A stretch of 64,000 nucleotides of DNA from Cheilinus undulatus (lineage: Eukaryota > Chordata > Actinopteri > Labriformes > Labridae), in the NCBI RefSeq assembly GCF_018320785.1, contig NC_054867.1:55067776-55131775 (forward strand). Direction: 5' to 3'. Both the position numbers and the translations under genes were made by a program. Under the pieces are notes generated by a model. The model was not told the DNA's origin, searched no databases, and saw only the letters and a list, made by a program, of their open reading frames with translations. Positions within the stretch are counted from its first letter, which is position 1. The number at the start of each line of letters is the position of its first letter. Shown here in pieces: positions 1 to 12,200 of the stretch.

Positions 1-766
1 TTTTCTTATCTAGCATTTTTTTCTTAGCCTAAATAAAGGACCTACTGTTTTATTCTGGGCTGTTTTTACTGACCCCTATATAACTAGACCCAAAAAATCA
101 ACACCCAGAGATTTATTCTAAATCTTCACAAATAAACATCAACTTTGAAGGTCCAGTGTTGCTGACATCAGTGTTTCTGGGTAGAGTCTGGCTTCTACTA
201 AGTCACCGAGCCACACCTGTGGCTCCTTTCCTTTTCTCCCTCCACTCTCCTCCATGTTTCCAGCTCTTTCCATGGTCCTCCTCTCTGAATAAAGCCATAA
301 AAACCCAAATAGCTCAAAAATGCTTTAATGGCATGAATGGTGAAGACCTCTGCTGCCAAGGCAGAAAACATCAAAACAAAAATAATGATCAAAAATGCTA
401 AAAAACACAAAGATATTGACTGTTATGGAACAATTTAATATCCTCAAGTACACTCAACCCTGTACCTCTGCACCGTCCCAAAATCAAAAGCAAAACAAAC
501 AAACATAAAAATATTGGAATGAAATCCTTCTAGAAATATCTTCAGAAACTAAACGTGCAGCTCTGTGTTTACGATGTCAATCTTTAGTGAGACACAAAAT
601 ATAAAAAATCTAAAACAAATGCAAACATTGAACATAAAAACAGTGATTTCAATGAAATCAGAGACCACTTTCTTATTAAAGGTCTGTTGGTCCAACTGAA
701 AACTCCACAAACTTAATAGTTCATACAGCTCATTTTTACAGCAGTTAACGTACATTTTTGTGCAAG
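1..766. other. No gene recognised
   Basis: AT-rich sequence with only short open frames that resemble no known protein. I see no exon with flanking splice signals and no repeat that I can name. Confidence 0.5.
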
Positions 767-1690
767 GGTAGGTTTTAATTCAAGGTAGGTTTTAATTCAA
801 GGCAGATTTTTATAAAAGGCAGATTTTAATTAAAAGCAGGTTTTAATTAAAGGTAGATTTTAATTAAAGGCAGGTTTTAATTAAGGTAGATTTTATTTAA
901 AGGCAGGTTTTAATTAAAGGTAGATTTTATTTAAAGGCAGATTTTAATTAAAGGTAGATTTTAATTAAAGGCAGGTTTTAATTAAAAGTAGATTTTAATT
1001 AAAGGCAGGTTTTCATTAAGGTAGATTTTATTTAAAGGCAGATTTTAATTAAAGGTAGCTTTTAATTAAAGGTAGATTTTAATTAAAGGCAGGTTTTAAT
1101 TAAAAGTAGATTTTAATTAAAGGCAGGTTTTAATTAAAGGTAGATTTTAATTAAAGGCAAGTTTTAATTAAAGGTAGATTTTAATTAAAGGCAGGTTTTA
1201 ATTAAAGGTAGATTTTAATTTAAGGCAGGTTTTAATTAAAGGTAGGTTTTAATTAAAGGCAGCTTTTAATTAAAGGAAGATTTTATTTAAAGGCAGATTT
1301 TAATTAAAGGCAGCTTTTAATTAAAGGCAGGTTTTAATTAAAAGTAGATTTTAATTAAAGGCAGGTTTTAATTAAAGGCAGCTTTTAATTAAAGGTAGAT
1401 TTTAATTAAAGGTGTTTTTTAATTAAAGGTAGATTTTAATTAAAGGTAGATTTTTATTAAAGGCAGGTTTTAATTAAAGGTAGATTTTAATTAAAAGCAG
1501 GTTTTAATTAAAGGTGTTTTTTAATTAAAGGTAGATTTTAATTTAAGGCAGGTTTTAATTAAAGGTGTTTTTTAATTAAAGGTAGATTTTAATTTAAGGC
1601 AGGTTTTAATTAAAGTTAGATTTTAATTAAAGGCAGGTTTTAATTTAAGGTGGTTTTTAATTAAAGGTATTGTTTCATTAAAGGCATTTT
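767..1690. repeat. AT-rich tandem repeat (about 18-bp unit, TTTTAATTAAAGG)
   Basis: About 50 degenerate copies of a unit of roughly 17-18 bp built on GGTAGATTTTAATTAAA alternating with GGCAGGTTTTAATTAAA, so a doubled period of about 36 bp is also visible. Variants (GGTGTTTTTTAATTAAA, GGCAGCTTTTAATTAA) recur in blocks, which suggests local re-duplication. It lies downstream of the TRIM gene and has no coding capacity. Confidence 0.95.
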
Positions 1691-1744
1691 TTTAAGGCAG
1701 ATTTAGAAGCGGTTTAAATTTTTCCAATAGCATTATCTTTTGTG

Positions 1745-1750
1745 TTTATT
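1745..1750 (-). promoter_or_regulatory. Candidate polyadenylation signal for the TRIM gene
   Basis: TTTATT on the plus strand reads AATAAA on the minus strand, about 535 bases downstream of the TRIM stop codon. Sequence 1751..2285 would then be the 3' UTR. This is position and motif only; the hexamer is common in AT-rich DNA. Confidence 0.3.
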
Positions 1751-2285
1751 CAGTAATGCAAAATGTGCTTTCCCAGTACATACTGGGATTTATAGGGTTA
1801 AAATAAGAGCTGCTGCGGCTGCTGCCGCGTTAGCCATTAGCTCAGATGTAGCTGTAGGAAACAGGAAGTTCAATCTGAACTGGACTACATTTCTTTTCAA
1901 AATAAGAGTGTAAACACTGAAAGCTTGTCTTAGTAGAGAAGATGGTCTCCTGACCGTCTACGCATGCACACAACCTCATTTTGTCTTGTTGCCCTGATTG
2001 GCTGGTCATGCATGTGACAGACAGATCATTCCTCTGAAAAGTCGTAATGGGAGCTTCCTCAGATGAATGTGACAAATGTCCATGCTACAGATACTAGAAA
2101 CAGGATGTGGGGTGTCAGGTTTCCTCTCCCCTGTCAGCCGTAACCTACTGTTGCTTCTCAAATACTCATGAAAACTATTTTGTCATGATAATTAGCCAGG
2201 CCAGCAGCTCTGACTGTGGAATCAGTCCCTAATGGTCGTGTCCTAAACGTGTCGTTTCTGTGGTGCACCCGTCTACCTGCTGGGT

Positions 2286-3668
2286 TTACTGGTGCTTCAC
2301 TGGTAAGACCTTCAGTGAGGCTTCCTTCAGATTGCTGAAGTATGGAAACAGCCTCTCAGTGAAAGTGTGTGTAAAAGTGTAAATTTGGGTGTCTGAATCA
2401 GGATCACAGAAGGACAGCTTTCCTTTATCCCAGTCCAGATGAACTCGGATTTTCTGGAGCTTCTTCCTCAACAACAGAAGCGTGGAGAACTCCGGCAGCG
2501 AGCGTGCTGAATATTCCCCGTTGAAGAGCCCTACTCTCCAGAGCCCGGAGGGCGGCTCTCCCTTCCTTTGTGCTGATTCTGTTAACACTCCAATCTTCCA
2601 GTCGCTGCTGTCTCCAACCTGGACGTCCCAGCTGTGAGACCCTGAATGAAAGCCCTCGGAGCCAACAACGATGGGGAAGTAGTCGAACCTTTCTGGGTTA
2701 TCTGGAAGCTTCTGTCTCCCTTTGAATCCCACACTGGTCAGATCGTCAGACAGGAAGAGGTCTGGATGTGCAGAGTTGGGATCCAGAATCACAGGAGTGT
2801 AGGAGATCCTCTCCTTCATCTTGGTCCAGATGTTGAAGCTCAGGTTGCCCAGGTGTTTGGCCTCATCTACCAGAGCTCCTGAGACCAGCTCTGGATCGTC
2901 CAGCAGGGGGCACTGCTGGACTCTCTGCACTGCAGCCTTGTAGTTCTGCAGGAAGGAGATGTCGTCGGCTCTGAGTTCCTCCTCTGTGGCTCTGACTGTG
3001 TCTGACAGAGCAGCTATCTCTCTGCTCAGAGCTTCTATCTTTCCCTGCATCCTCTCACTCTTCTGCCTCACTTCCTGCCTCAGAGCAGAGGTCCTGGCCT
3101 CCTCTTCCTCTTGTAGAAACTGGTGAAGCTTCCTGAAGTGCTCCTTAATCTGACTGGCTGTGTTTCTGGCCTGGACTTGGATGTACTCCGCTGTTTGGTC
3201 ACAGTTTGCTTTGACTTGTTCAAAGGTCTTCAGTTTTTCTTGGACGGGCTCCAGAGACTTCTGCAGCTCCTCTCTGAGATCATGTGCGGCTTCATCGATC
3301 GGTCTGAATTTGTGGTCGCTGTGTGTTTTTGAATCTCGACAGATGACACACACTGGCTCCTGATGCTCCAGGCAGAAGAGGCGGAGCTTCTTGGAGTGCT
3401 GACTGCAGATGGCCGTAGACTTGGCTGAGGCTCTCTGCTCCCTCTCCAGTAAGAAGGCCTCACACAGGTTCTTGAGGACTAAGTTAGAGGGTGGATCACT
3501 CTGGAGGGAGATTTCCTTACAAACCGGACAGTTCTGGATTTGTTTCTCTTGCCACCATCGCTGCAGACAAGCTTTACAGAAGCTGTGGGTGCATGCCAGG
3601 AAGACTGGATCTCTGAAGACTTCATGACAGACGGAGCAAAGGAGATCCTGTTCAGACTGCAGAGACAT
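2286..3668 (-). CDS. TRIM35/NF7-like E3 ubiquitin ligase (RING, B-box2, coiled coil, PRY-SPRY), single exon
   Basis: A 460-residue TRIM protein in one uninterrupted exon. The RING is a C3HC4 finger (C11, C14, C26, H28, C31, C34, C47, C50). A B-box type 2 follows (C88, H91, C99, H102, C107, C110, H116, H119). A charged coiled coil spans about 130-255, PRY about 293-345 (LDP motif at 295-297) and SPRY to the C-terminus ([10 protein letters not shown]). I chose ATG at 3668 (MSLQSEQD) because the frame continues upstream only to a GTG; the ATG has A at -3 and begins like fish TRIM35-like proteins. RING TRIMs are E3 ubiquitin ligases, and fish members of this class are greatly expanded and often linked to antiviral signalling. 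The exact orthologue (TRIM35, NF7-ovary or zinc-binding protein A33 type) cannot be settled here. Related genes usually split these domains over several exons, so a retrocopy origin is possible. No disabling lesion is seen. Confidence 0.93.
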   Translation of the reverse strand: MSLQSEQDLLCSVCHEVFRDPVFLACTHSFCKACLQRWWQEKQIQNCPVCKEISLQSDPPSNLVLKNLCEAFLLEREQRASAKSTAICSQHSKKLRLFCLEHQEPVCVICRDSKTHSDHKFRPIDEAAHDLREELQKSLEPVQEKLKTFEQVKANCDQTAEYIQVQARNTASQIKEHFRKLHQFLQEEEEARTSALRQEVRQKSERMQGKIEALSREIAALSDTVRATEEELRADDISFLQNYKAAVQRVQQCPLLDDPELVSGALVDEAKHLGNLSFNIWTKMKERISYTPVILDPNSAHPDLFLSDDLTSVGFKGRQKLPDNPERFDYFPIVVGSEGFHSGSHSWDVQVGDSSDWKIGVLTESAQRKGEPPSGLWRVGLFNGEYSARSLPEFSTLLLLRKKLQKIRVHLDWDKGKLSFCDPDSDTQIYTFTHTFTERLFPYFSNLKEASLKVLPVKHQ

Positions 3669-3715
3669 TTTCTTACAAAGCTTCTCCACTTCCTTCTACA
3701 AAGTTCCTCAGACTT

Positions 3716-3727
3716 ACTTTCACTTTG
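3716..3727 (-). promoter_or_regulatory. Possible IRF/ISRE-like element upstream of TRIM
   Basis: On the minus strand CAAAGTGAAAGT lies about 50 bases before the TRIM start codon and differs at one base from the GAAAGTGAAAGT type of interferon response element. The same bases run into AAAGTAAGT, a good splice donor, so the motif may instead mark the end of a 5' UTR exon. Both readings rest on sequence alone. Confidence 0.25.
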
Positions 3728-4119
3728 AGTTGTGTCTTTGAGGGAAGTAAATCCACCGTTTGAAGAATGATCTTATCATCCGCCCCTCACAGACTGTGAG
3801 CTCGCCTCAGAGCCGAAACCAAAACAGATTTTGTTTCCTGGTTTGTTTGGTGAATCAGAAATGGGCGGAGTTCAAACCAGAGCAGGAACGCTCACACCTA
3901 TTCAAAACAGTTTAAAATAGACGATCAAATCATCGATGACCTTTAAGAGAAGAACATTCACATTCCTGAGTCACCACAGTTTAAAAACACACACAGAAGC
4001 TCGGCATGAAGTGATTTATTTCAGCTCTGAGAGTCCATGTCTGCAGGAGAAGGCTTTCTGCAGGTCTGATGAAACAGGATGAAGAAGAGGAACAAAGAAA
4101 GAGGTGCCAGATTATAGAG
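3728..4119. other. TRIM upstream region, nothing else recognised
   Basis: Contains the presumed TRIM promoter or 5' UTR. No coding exon or named repeat is visible before the hAT-like element that starts at 4120. Confidence 0.4.
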
Positions 4120-5603
4120 CGGGGGTGCCAAACTCAGTCCAAGCAGGGGCCGGATTCTGGATTTAGGTCTAACCTGAGAGCCCAGCAGGGTCAGCATTTA
4201 ACCAGAACTGTCAGCCTCATTTTCACCAGCAATAAAACATGAAAAAAGCACTGATGATAAATCATTTGGAAATTCAAAAAAGTATAAGTGATAAGTTTAA
4301 AGGCTCAAATCTGAGATAAAAGTTCCAACTTATTAGTTCATAAGATCAGAACACGATATTAAAAACAGAAAAATAATGTTTTTAAAGAGCAAACATATGA
4401 GGAGAAAGTTGAAATCACAAGTTTTAAAAGGTCAAAATATGAAATCAAATTTGAAATCATGAGTTTAAAAGTCAAAAAATGACTTAAAAGTTTAAATTGT
4501 GAGTCTGACAGGTCAAAATATGGGATTAAAAAGCCAAAGACAGGAGTTAAACATGTCAAAATATGAGCTAGAATTCAAAATGATGACTTAAAAAGTTAAA
4601 AATCTGACTTTAATTTAAAAATTGGGAGTTTAAAAGGTCAAAATATGAAATAAAATGTAAAAAAATGATTTGAAATGTCAAAATATGAGTAAGAATTGAA
4701 ATCATGAGTTTAAAAGTCAAAATATGACTTCAAATTTTAAATTTTGAGTCTGATGGGTCAAAATATGGGATAAAAAAGCCAAAATTAGGAGTTAAAAATG
4801 TCAAAATATGAGCGAGAATTCAATATGATGACTTAAAAATCTGACTTTAATTCAAAAATTGAGTTTAAAAGGTCAAAATATTATATAAGAAGTTTTAAAA
4901 AATAATTTAAAATGTCAAAATACGAGAAAAAACTGAAATCATTAGTTTAAAAGTCAAAATATGACTTGAAATTTAAAATTGGGAATCTAAAAGATTAAAA
5001 TGTGATATATAAAATCCAAATTATCAGTTGAAAAGATCAAAGTATGACATGAAAAGTCAAAATCAAAAGTTTGAGTTGTAATCATGAGATGCAAAATTAA
5101 AAAGATGAAATAAAAACATGCGTCGGCCATTTTGTTTATTATTCTTCTTCTGCACCGGCTATCTCCTCCTTCATACTTTGTCTTGTCGACACCATTTAAA
5201 CTTTTAAAAATTCTGTTTCTTTATCATTTGACTGCCATGACTTTTCTCATTTCTAACTTCTATAATTTTTAAAATATATCTATTTTCATGCTATTTCTAT
5301 GCTTTTCAGCCATTGAATGCAATTTTCAGCTACTTTTGGGCCAAAATCAGCTACTTTTCAGCTATTTCAAGGCTACTTTCAGCTGTTTTTATCCTTTTTG
5401 AGCTATTGAATGCCATTTTCAGCTATTTTTATGCCATTTTATGCTATTTTCAGCTGTTCTTCCACAATTCAGCTCTCAGCATCCCCACGCAATTTCAGCT
5501 GAAATTACAGTTTTGATCTAGTACAAATATATTATCTTGCAGGCCAGATGTAATCCATCCATAGGCCAGATTTGGCCCCCGGGCCTTGAGTTTGACATCC
5601 CTG
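4120..5603. mobile_element. hAT-like non-autonomous element (GGGGTGTCAAACTCA-ended family), copy 1
   Basis: The left end reads GGGGGTGCCAAACTCAG and the right end CTTGAGTTTGACATCCCTG, so the two are inverted repeats of the type CAGGGATGTCAAACTCAAG. Flanks TTATAGAG and TTAGAGAA are compatible with a decayed 8-bp target duplication. The inside is AT-rich, made of degenerate copies of AAAAGTCAAAATATGA, with no transposase frame. GGCCAGATTTGGCCCCCGGG near the right end is shared with copy 2 at 5961..7668. Confidence 0.75.
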
Positions 5604-5960
5604 TTAGAGAAGGAAAATTGTAGTTATAATGCACAAACCAAAGCTGTTTATTCCTTTCAACATAAACGACACTATCCATGATTTGGTCTAATTTTAGTCC
5701 TGAGAAGTTGAGCCAAAAATGTGTAGGGCCCTCTCACCTACAGTTCCCACATGGGACGACTGCACCGCAGGTTTGGTCCAACGGAGGGCGAGTAAGATCA
5801 CGGGAGAACTGCGAGTTCCCGCAAGAATAGTACATCAACAGTGGACTATTTGACCTTTTGGGGTTAATTTATCATCCACCCTGGTTTAAGTCAATGATAT
5901 TATTGCTTCCTCCACTGGGTGAGTACATTAGGACGTTAAAACTGTAATGTTTGCTTAAAG
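5604..5960. other. Unassigned intergenic sequence
   Basis: Sits between two hAT-like elements of the same family. No gene, exon or repeat was recognised here. Confidence 0.4.
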
Positions 5961-6434
5961 CAGGGATGTCAATCACAGCAGGGGCCTGTTTGTGAATTTG
6001 GGTCTAACCTGAGGGCCTAACAGGGTCAAAGTTTCCCATAAGGTGTCAACCTCACCTTCACCAGAAACAAATTATAGGAAAAAAAAACTTAACATTGATG
6101 ACAAATGATTTTGAGACTAAAAAAAGTCACAAATAAAAAAAAAACGTGACTTTTAAAAAATAAAATGCTGGAAAAAATTAAAAACTGTGAGCTCTAAATG
6201 TCAAAATATGAGATAATGTTAAAAAAAAAACATGAATTTAAAAAGTGAAATGATAAGATAAATGTAGAATTTTGAATAGAAAAGGTCAACATTTGGGGTT
6301 AAAAGTCAAAGTTAGGATTTGAAAAGTTCAAAATATGAGAAATAAAACAAAATGAGTTAAAAAGGTGAAAATATGAGATAAAGTTCGAAATCAAGAGTTC
6401 TAAAGGTCAAAATATAGGATAAAACTCTAAATCA

Positions 6435-6543
6435 AGGTGTGCCAATAGTCAAGTGGTTAAGGCGCGCACTATGTAGTCCATCCACAGTCTCCTCTATCTA
6501 ATAAAGGCACAAAAAAGCCCCACAAATAAATATATGTAAAAAA
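6435..6543 (+). mobile_element. tRNA-derived SINE, internally deleted copy
   Basis: GGTGTGCCAATAGTCAAGTGGTTAAGGCGCGC resembles a tRNA A-box region. The B-box half is missing and the copy jumps to the CTCTATCTAATAAAGGCACAAAAAAGCC tail. AAACTCTAAATCA flanks both sides as a target duplication. It is paired with the fuller copy at 6966. Confidence 0.75.
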
Positions 6544-6965
6544 CTCTAAATCATTCATTTTAAATGTCACGTTATGAGAAAAAATTAAATTTTGAGTTTT
6601 AAAGTTCAAGATATGAGATAAAGTTTTTAGATTTTAAATAAAAAATGTCAATATTTGGGATTTAAAGTCAGAGTTAGAAGTTGAAAATACCAAAATACGT
6701 CTTAAAAATTTAAATTGTGAACCTAAAAGGTCAATATTTGGGATTTAAAGTCAGAGTTAGAAGTTGAAAATATTAAAATACACCTTAAAAATTTAAATCG
6801 TGAATCTAAAAGGTCAATATTTGGGATTACAAGTCAAAGTTAGGATTTGAAAAGCTCAAAATATGAGAAATAAAACAAAATAATGCATTAAAAAGGTAAA
6901 AATATGAGATAAAGTTCAAAATCAAGAGTTTCAAAGGTCAAAATATAACATAAAACTCTAAATCA

Positions 6966-7132
6966 GGGTGGGCCGATAGTCCAGTGGTTAAGGCGTGCAC
7001 CGTGTACGCCCGGCCTGAGTTTGAATCTATCTGTGGCACCATTTCCTGTATATCTCTTCCCTGTTTCCGAGTCTAACCACTGTCCTCCTCTATCTAATGA
7101 CAAAAAAGCCCCCAAAATAAATCTTTAAAGAA
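6966..7132 (+). mobile_element. tRNA-derived SINE
   Basis: The 5' part reads GGGCCGATAGTCCAGTGGTTAAGGCGTGC followed by a decayed B box (GAGTTTGAATC). A tRNA-unrelated region and an AAATAAATCTTTAAAG tail follow. It is the same family as copies at 26950 and, on the minus strand, 32030. Confidence 0.82.
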
Positions 7133-7859
7133 AACAAATTCTTAATCACTAACTTTAAATGTCAAGTTATGAGAAAAAAAATCAAACTATGAGTTTTAAA
7201 GTTCAAGATATGAGATAAAAGTTTTAGATTTTAAATAAAAAATGTCAATATTTGGGATTTAAAGTCAGAGTTAGAAGTTGAAAATACCAAAGTATGTCTT
7301 AAAATTTAAAATAATGAATCTAAATGGTCAAAATATGAGATTAAAAAGTCAAATTTATGATTTGAAAATGTCAAAGCATTAAGTCATAATTTTGAGATGC
7401 TAAATTGAAAATATGAAATGAAAATACAAATTTCTTTTCCAACATTCCTGACTTTTTATCAAATTATTTTAAGTCTTTACTCTTTCTTATTCATATGACT
7501 TAAAAATGATTTTTTCAATCATCAAGTTTACATTTTTATACTGGAAGAAATCTGCAAACCTCATACTGGTGGGCCAGTTCTAATAAAATTATCATATGAT
7601 CTGGTGAGCCGGGTATAACTGCACCATGGGTCGGATTTGGCCCCCGGGCCTTGAGTTTGACACCCCTGATTTAAAAAATACTTGCATTAAATATTCCTCA
7701 TTAGATAACTCACTCAATCGTTAGGATCAAGAAAAATCTGCATCAATAAATGACATTCTGATCAAATTCTTACCTCCAGTTGTTTTTAATTATCAAATGT
7801 ACATCATCTCATGTTTTAGTGTCACATTAAAACACCCATTCCCAAATACAAAATGAGAA

Positions 7860-9081
7860 TTTATTTATTTCCCCTTACAAAAATCCACTTATCCCTTAAG
7901 TATCAAAAGTTGCAATGATTAGGAAACAGCTAGAGACAGACAGATTCATCCTGACTTCTACAGGATTTACACACAAACCAGAAATCTGACCTCCAATCTG
8001 CAGCTCAGTTCTGATATTCATCAGATTTATTGTTTTACTTTAGAGGCTCACTGGTGGAGAAATGACGAATGAAAGACTTTGGTTAAATTTGAACGGATCA
8101 AAAATGAGCCAAAGGGTTAAAGGTCAGATCTATTCATGTGAAAACACAGCTGGAAGGACAACAGGAAACAGCATTGAACCCACCACTCTGAGTAGTCTGT
8201 TGTACAGTGCAGGATTCAGTAGTGTGAAGGCAGCTTTAACAGTCACTGACTTATTTTGGCAACATCATGAACTTTAATGAGATCCTGGGAAGCAACATTC
8301 AAGAGCAAAAATCAATAACACACATCAGTAGTTGTGTACAGTTAGACACTTCCTGTTTCAGCTAATCTGAACCAGTCATCATCCTAAAACATCAAACAAT
8401 GGGCACACAAAGACGTCCAGTTTTCCCGTCATGATGAGATGTTTGACAACGCTGTGAATCTTTGAAGAGCTGCACAGATTTGGTCTTTATTTTGGCTGGT
8501 TCCCTTTGAAAGACAACCCAAGAACTCAGCTGGTCCTTTGGCTGCCTTTTCACACCCAAACACCGTAAAAATCCAGGAAAATGTCCCCCTTACTTTTAAA
8601 ATATGAGCCTCAAAAGTGCCTCGTAATTCTGGTTATTTTTAAAATGTGAGCACTGAAAGGTTTAGCTCCACCAAATCCAAACCATCGTTTTTATAACTCA
8701 TGCAAACCCAGCAATCTTTATTTATTTACTTATTTTTTTGAAACTATCGTCAAGTGCAAAATATGCCATTGGAAAATATGGGGTGAAAATGACATCTTTA
8801 GACCAAATGATCTCATGCACCACTCCGTCCACCTCCCCTCCCTGATTCACTGCGTTTATCTAACGTAATACATTCTCAGCTGTGGTCGTTTTGTCTCGAC
8901 TGTTTTTAAAGGGCCGTTTGAAAGGCTGTGCTACTCGTCAAAGTCCAGCATTCTGATTTGAAAGCATTAGCACGGAAAGCGTTATGAAGCAAGTGTTATT
9001 GGGACAGTCCTTTGCAGCGCTGCTCATTTGTCCTCTCAAACAGGGATTCAAAATGAAGCAAGAGGAGTGCCAGCCGGTGCA
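7860..9081 (-). other. flnb: Probable flnb 3' UTR with candidate poly(A) signals
   Basis: From the flnb stop codon to about 7860 the sequence looks single-copy and free of the repeats that fill neighbouring DNA. Minus-strand AATAAA hexamers occur at 8717..8722, 8721..8726, 8486..8491, 8026..8031 and 7860..7865, giving 3' UTRs of about 0.36 to 1.2 kb. Which one is used cannot be told from sequence. Confidence 0.45.
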
Positions 9082-9269
9082 TCATGGGACGGTGACGTGG
9101 AAAGGGGAGCCTGGGATGTGGTCCTCGCCCCACTTTACCACCAGGATGTAGTTTCCTCGCTCCTTCAGGATGTAGCTAACGTTGTACTGCAGGTTACCCA
9201 GGTGTTTGACCAGGACCTCCTCGCAGGGGACCTGAGGGCCGTGGACGCCCACCAGGAGCATGTTCTTAC
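9082..9269 (-). CDS. flnb: flnb last exon: second half of repeat 24 and stop
   Basis: Encodes [12 protein letters not shown] through [17 protein letters not shown] and TGA at 9084..9082. Repeat 24 is the filamin dimerisation domain. The acceptor is cttccag before GT AAG AAC; the split glycine is shared with the previous exon. The C-terminal sequence is the clearest filamin B signature in the window. Confidence 0.96.
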
Positions 9270-12200
9270 CTGGAAGACAGGTGGAACAATGAGGATGAGA
9301 AACCAAACACTGAATCAGGTTTTAACAGAGAATTTTTCTAAATGTTTAAACAACAGACGGCATGCTTTAGCGCAGTGATACTCAACGCGTGGCTGTAGAG
9401 TCTCATGTGGCTCTTTTGTGATGATTTGTGGCTCTTTTATGTCTTAATTTCAAATATTATTCCCCCAGAAACCTTGAAAAAAGAAACTTTGACCTCAGAA
9501 ATTATCCATTGCAGGTCACATTATTCAGGTTGTATCCCACACTTATACAGTAGGCTTTAATTTTATTCTTTGTCAGTGTATCTCTATTGCCCTTATTTGC
9601 ATTTTTTGCCCCTTTTACATGTTTTTTCCCCTTTTTATAAATTTTTGCTACTTTTTTTCAAAATTTTGCCACGTATGTCCTGCTTTTTGCCCATTTCAGT
9701 CACTTTTCACTCATTTTTTTGCTACATATTTGCCGCTTTTTGACCATTTTGCCACTGGTAACTAATGTTTTTATCACTCTTCACCCATTTTTGCCAATTC
9801 TACCCTTTATTACCACTTTTCTCCACATTTTTGCCTATTTTCATGCAGTGGTTGTCATTTTATGCCAGTTTTTTCCCCTTTTTGCCCATTTTTACCACTT
9901 TGTGCCCTTTTTGCCCATTTTTGCCACCTGTAACTTATTTTCATTACCACTTCAATCCTTTATTGCCACCTTTCTCCACATTTTTGCCAGTTTTCACCCA
10001 GTGTTTATACGTTTTTTTTTTTTCAGTTGATAGTATATCACTATTTCAGTTAAAACTGGACTCTAGTTCCCCTTTATCTGGCTAGATGACGCTAGGAGGT
10101 CAGCAGGACTGGGAAAAACTGTGATACTGATCACCTCCACACCAGGTAAATCTTTAGAATCCCTATTTTGTGAAGTGTAGGAATCATATTCAATACATTC
10201 AGTAATTTTCAGATGATCATTGCAGCGTAAGGGTCCGTTTAGAGCTGTAAAGTACTAACTTTGCTCCATTCACATTCAATTACGGCTGTCCCGAATTCCT
10301 AACCCCTCACAGACATTTGGGATCATGTGATAGAAAACAACCAATATAGAATAATTCACTGATCAATCCAAATGTAGCTAGAAGTTACATTTCTATGATA
10401 GCCAGCTAAATTTGCCTCCATCCGTCGTGTGCTGTAAACAGCTGTTTTACTGTTGAAAACTTGTTGGGATAACCTACACAGCAGTAAAGTCAGTCTGGAA
10501 ATGTCACTTTAGAACATGTTAAAAATGGAGGACCAGAGCAGTCCGTATACGTAGTCGACAGCAGACCAGTATCCAGGTCATAGTGTGAGGTTGAAGTCTT
10601 ACCCGCCTTGCTGCAGTCGACAGAGAAGCTGCTCCTCTGGCCCACAAAGGCCTTGCTGAGTCCGGGGCCTCGGCTCTGGACCTTGCTGGCGTCAGACTCG
10701 CCTGGCCGTGGCATGGCACACTGAGTGAAGCTGCTGCTGGATGCCCTTAAAGCCGGATCAACCGTTAGTGTCGAAGTTTCGCTGGCGTTGGTCACATTGA
10801 CCAGACGAGGACCTGGGGAAGGAATGAAAACAGTTAAATTATTTCTAAGAAGGATTATTATAGTGGCTGTGAAAACTTTAAATACACAGAGGAAGTGGGT
10901 ACTTTCATATCACTTCACTACATTTCCCATAATTCCTTTACCTGTGACTGTGGCCTTAAAGGGACTGCCACTGATGTGGTTGGGCCCTCCATATTTGATG
11001 CTGATCTGGTAGTTTCCAGGTGCCATGGGCGTGTACTGCACCTTGTAGCCCTCTGGGATCTCCTGACAGTCCATCTTCACTTTGGACGGACCCTCGATGG
11101 TTACGCCCAGGGCCCCGGGGCCTGCTTTAGTGTTGTTAATGATGAACTCTGACTGAGTACCTGCAAGATTCAGAAACTTGGATTTAGAACCACAAACAGT
11201 TATAAAAGCGGTGGGAGCCTTTAGTTAAGGGCCTCCTTACATAAAGGCCCCCCATAAGAGGGGATAAAGGGGCCCTGGAAATGGGGGGCCATGGAGATAA
11301 GAAAAAACACAGATCACTGTAAATTTAGGCTGTGATAACCAAGATTTACTTTCAACCAGAATAAAAATTAATCTTTTCAGAGCAACAAAAATGATTGTTA
11401 TCAGTTAAAACTGTAGTACAATATAACCTTAACACTATGGATGTGAAAATAGAGCTAAACAATTTAGAAAGTAATGTCAGACATAAGGATGAAAAAAATA
11501 AATGAAATAATTGGGAAATGATGAATAAAATGGGTTAAAGACGGCAAAAAATGGCAACATTGTGTTAACCCTTTACCTACTGACCTGGCGCTGTATTTTA
11601 TATGTCTGGAGTATTATTACCGTAACTCTGTCAAGGTTTTATCTGATCAGAAAAATTCCAATGGTGTGGAAAGCTGAGAATTGTGGGCATGCGCACATAT
11701 ATGGTTCATTACGGTACTCACAACCATATGACATGGGCATTCATAGCAAAACACCAGAAGTATCGTGACACTGCTACACAGATTCTAAACACTTTAACTC
11801 CTGGAAAGTTTGCTCAATCTAAAAAATTCCAATGCTGACAGAGAGCTGAGAATCTGTGCTTTCCGGCAATATATGATGTGTGGTATATATATTACGGTAA
11901 TGTCGAACAGCCCCGCAGAAACGGCAGCTTTGGCAGAAGACGAATGAGAAAGGAGAGTGAAGGAAGAGAGTAAAAGGAGAACGAGCGAGAGTGGTGTTTG
12001 TTTTAAAAAAATAGCGTTAGTGGCATTTGTGCGTGTCTGTCATGTGCAATAACGATATGTTACTGAGAATGTTGAGAATGAATTTTTCCACCTTTATTTG
12101 CACTAATTGTGGCCTATGTATATAGTTATCTTTTGCACTGTTTTGCACACCCAGAGTCCTAGACTCCAAAAATGACTGCTGATTGTTCTAAACATGTATA

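Larger units (their letters stand above)
5961..7668. mobile_element. hAT-like non-autonomous element (same family), copy 2
   Basis: Ends CAGGGATGTCAATCACAG and GCCTTGAGTTTGACACCCCTG are inverted repeats matching copy 1. Flanks GCTTAAAG and ATTTAAAA are weakly similar. The interior repeats AAAAGTCAAAATATGA-like units. A block of about 540 bp containing a SINE is duplicated in tandem: 6551..6720 is nearly identical to 7144..7315. Confidence 0.75.

Noticed and set aside
767..1690. Regularly spaced motif array as a regulatory array
   Set aside because: The motif and spacing vary as in an AT-rich minisatellite, with no evidence for binding sites beyond chance.
1842..2075. 77-codon minus-strand open frame downstream of TRIM
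   Set aside because: Falls in the presumed TRIM 3' UTR, shows no domain or composition of a real protein.
3668..3689. TRIM start at the upstream GTG (adding seven residues)
   Set aside because: GTG starts are rare in vertebrates; the ATG at 3668 has a good context and matches the usual N-terminus of related fish proteins.
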